Source of the DNA: Actinomycetes bacterium
GTDB taxonomy: Bacteria > Actinomycetota > Acidimicrobiia > Acidimicrobiales > Palsa-688
Assembly: GCA_021828685.1 (NCBI GenBank)
Contig: JAJZDJ010000014.1
Location: forward strand, 1 to 35,607
Reading direction: 5' to 3'
Length of the DNA: 35,607 nt
The notes below the pieces were generated by a model. That model worked only from the letters and a program-made list of their open reading frames with translations. It did no database searches and had not been told where the DNA came from. How positions within the stretch are numbered: the stretch's first letter is position 1; each line of letters begins with the position of its first letter. The position numbers and the translations under genes were made by a program. Shown here in pieces: positions 35,490 to 35,607 of this stretch.

Positions 35490-35607
35490 ATGACCGAGCC
35501 GTTGATCCTTCGAACAGTGACACGCACGCAGGGCGCGAACGCAGCGCTCAAGGATGGCTCGGTGACACCCGATGGCATTTCACTCCGCTTCGAAGAGGTC
35601 CCCGTAC
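35490..35607 (+). CDS. 4,5-dihydroxyphthalate decarboxylase-family protein, N-terminal part
   Basis: ATG 35490 follows AAAGGA 6 nt upstream. The frame runs off the window after 39 codons: MTEPLILRTVTRTQGANAAL, then KDGSVTPDGISLRFEEVPV. The pattern (variable strand, LkdG.v.pdGi.l.f.evp) resembles the start of 4,5-dihydroxyphthalate decarboxylase-like proteins, which share a periplasmic-binding-protein fold. The neighbouring phthalate-dioxygenase-like gene makes this attractive, because the two enzymes act close to each other in phthalate breakdown. Only 39 residues are visible, so the call is tentative. Confidence 0.5.
   Translation, partial: MTEPLILRTVTRTQGANAALKDGSVTPDGISLRFEEVPV

Overview
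The window looks like an accessory, catabolic stretch of an Actinomycetota chromosome. It has high G+C, frequent GTG and TTG starts, several -10-like hexamers placed 6-8 nt before a start codon (leaderless mRNA style), an RpiB with the actinobacterial GGTGxGE active site, and many CoA and ring-degradation families. Class Acidimicrobiia is possible but unproven. No rRNA, tRNA, CRISPR array or intact insertion sequence was seen.

Left part (1-11.3 kb): the 3' end of a class III CoA-transferase, two convergent acyl-CoA dehydrogenases, then two divergent operons. Leftward: a FadR-type GntR regulator and two overlapping RraA-family aldolase-like genes. Rightward: a third RraA-family gene, a LigJ-like (4-oxalomesaconate hydratase-like) amidohydrolase, an RbsA-like double ATPase, an RbsC-like permease and an acyl-CoA synthetase, all tightly packed or overlapping. 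Hydratase plus RraA-fold aldolase is the chemistry that ends the protocatechuate/gallate 4,5-cleavage route (oxalomesaconate to carboxy-hydroxy-oxoadipate to pyruvate and oxaloacetate). The operons probably import and cleave a related branched hydroxy- or oxo-acid, but the substrate is unknown and no binding protein is present.

Middle (11.3-16.9 kb): a Xre/RES toxin-antitoxin pair behind a broken MaoC-type dehydratase remnant, a large FUSC membrane protein, and then about 2 kb of gene wreckage. The wreckage holds fragments of an alpha/beta hydrolase, a Xre regulator, an MnhF antiporter subunit and a second argG piece, with a 23-bp perfect hairpin and short direct repeats.

Right-centre (16.9-31.8 kb): housekeeping-like argG, an FGGY kinase, an orphan D12-class DNA adenine methylase followed by an NfeD-like mini-protein and a flotillin, a three-gene amino-acid cluster (M20 amidohydrolase plus two fold-II PLP enzymes), an MhpD-like hydratase, a membrane GGDEF-EAL protein and a second FadR-type regulator.

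Right end (31.8-35.6 kb): a catabolic operon with a CxxYxxC ferredoxin, a phthalate-4,5-dioxygenase-like Rieske oxygenase, an unrecognised 178-aa protein and a divergent PanB homologue. It is followed by rpiB on the other strand and the start of a gene resembling 4,5-dihydroxyphthalate decarboxylase-family proteins. Phthalate-type oxygenation would feed protocatechuate-like intermediates toward LigJ/LigK-type chemistry, but the ring-cleavage genes themselves are not in the window, so this link is an inference.
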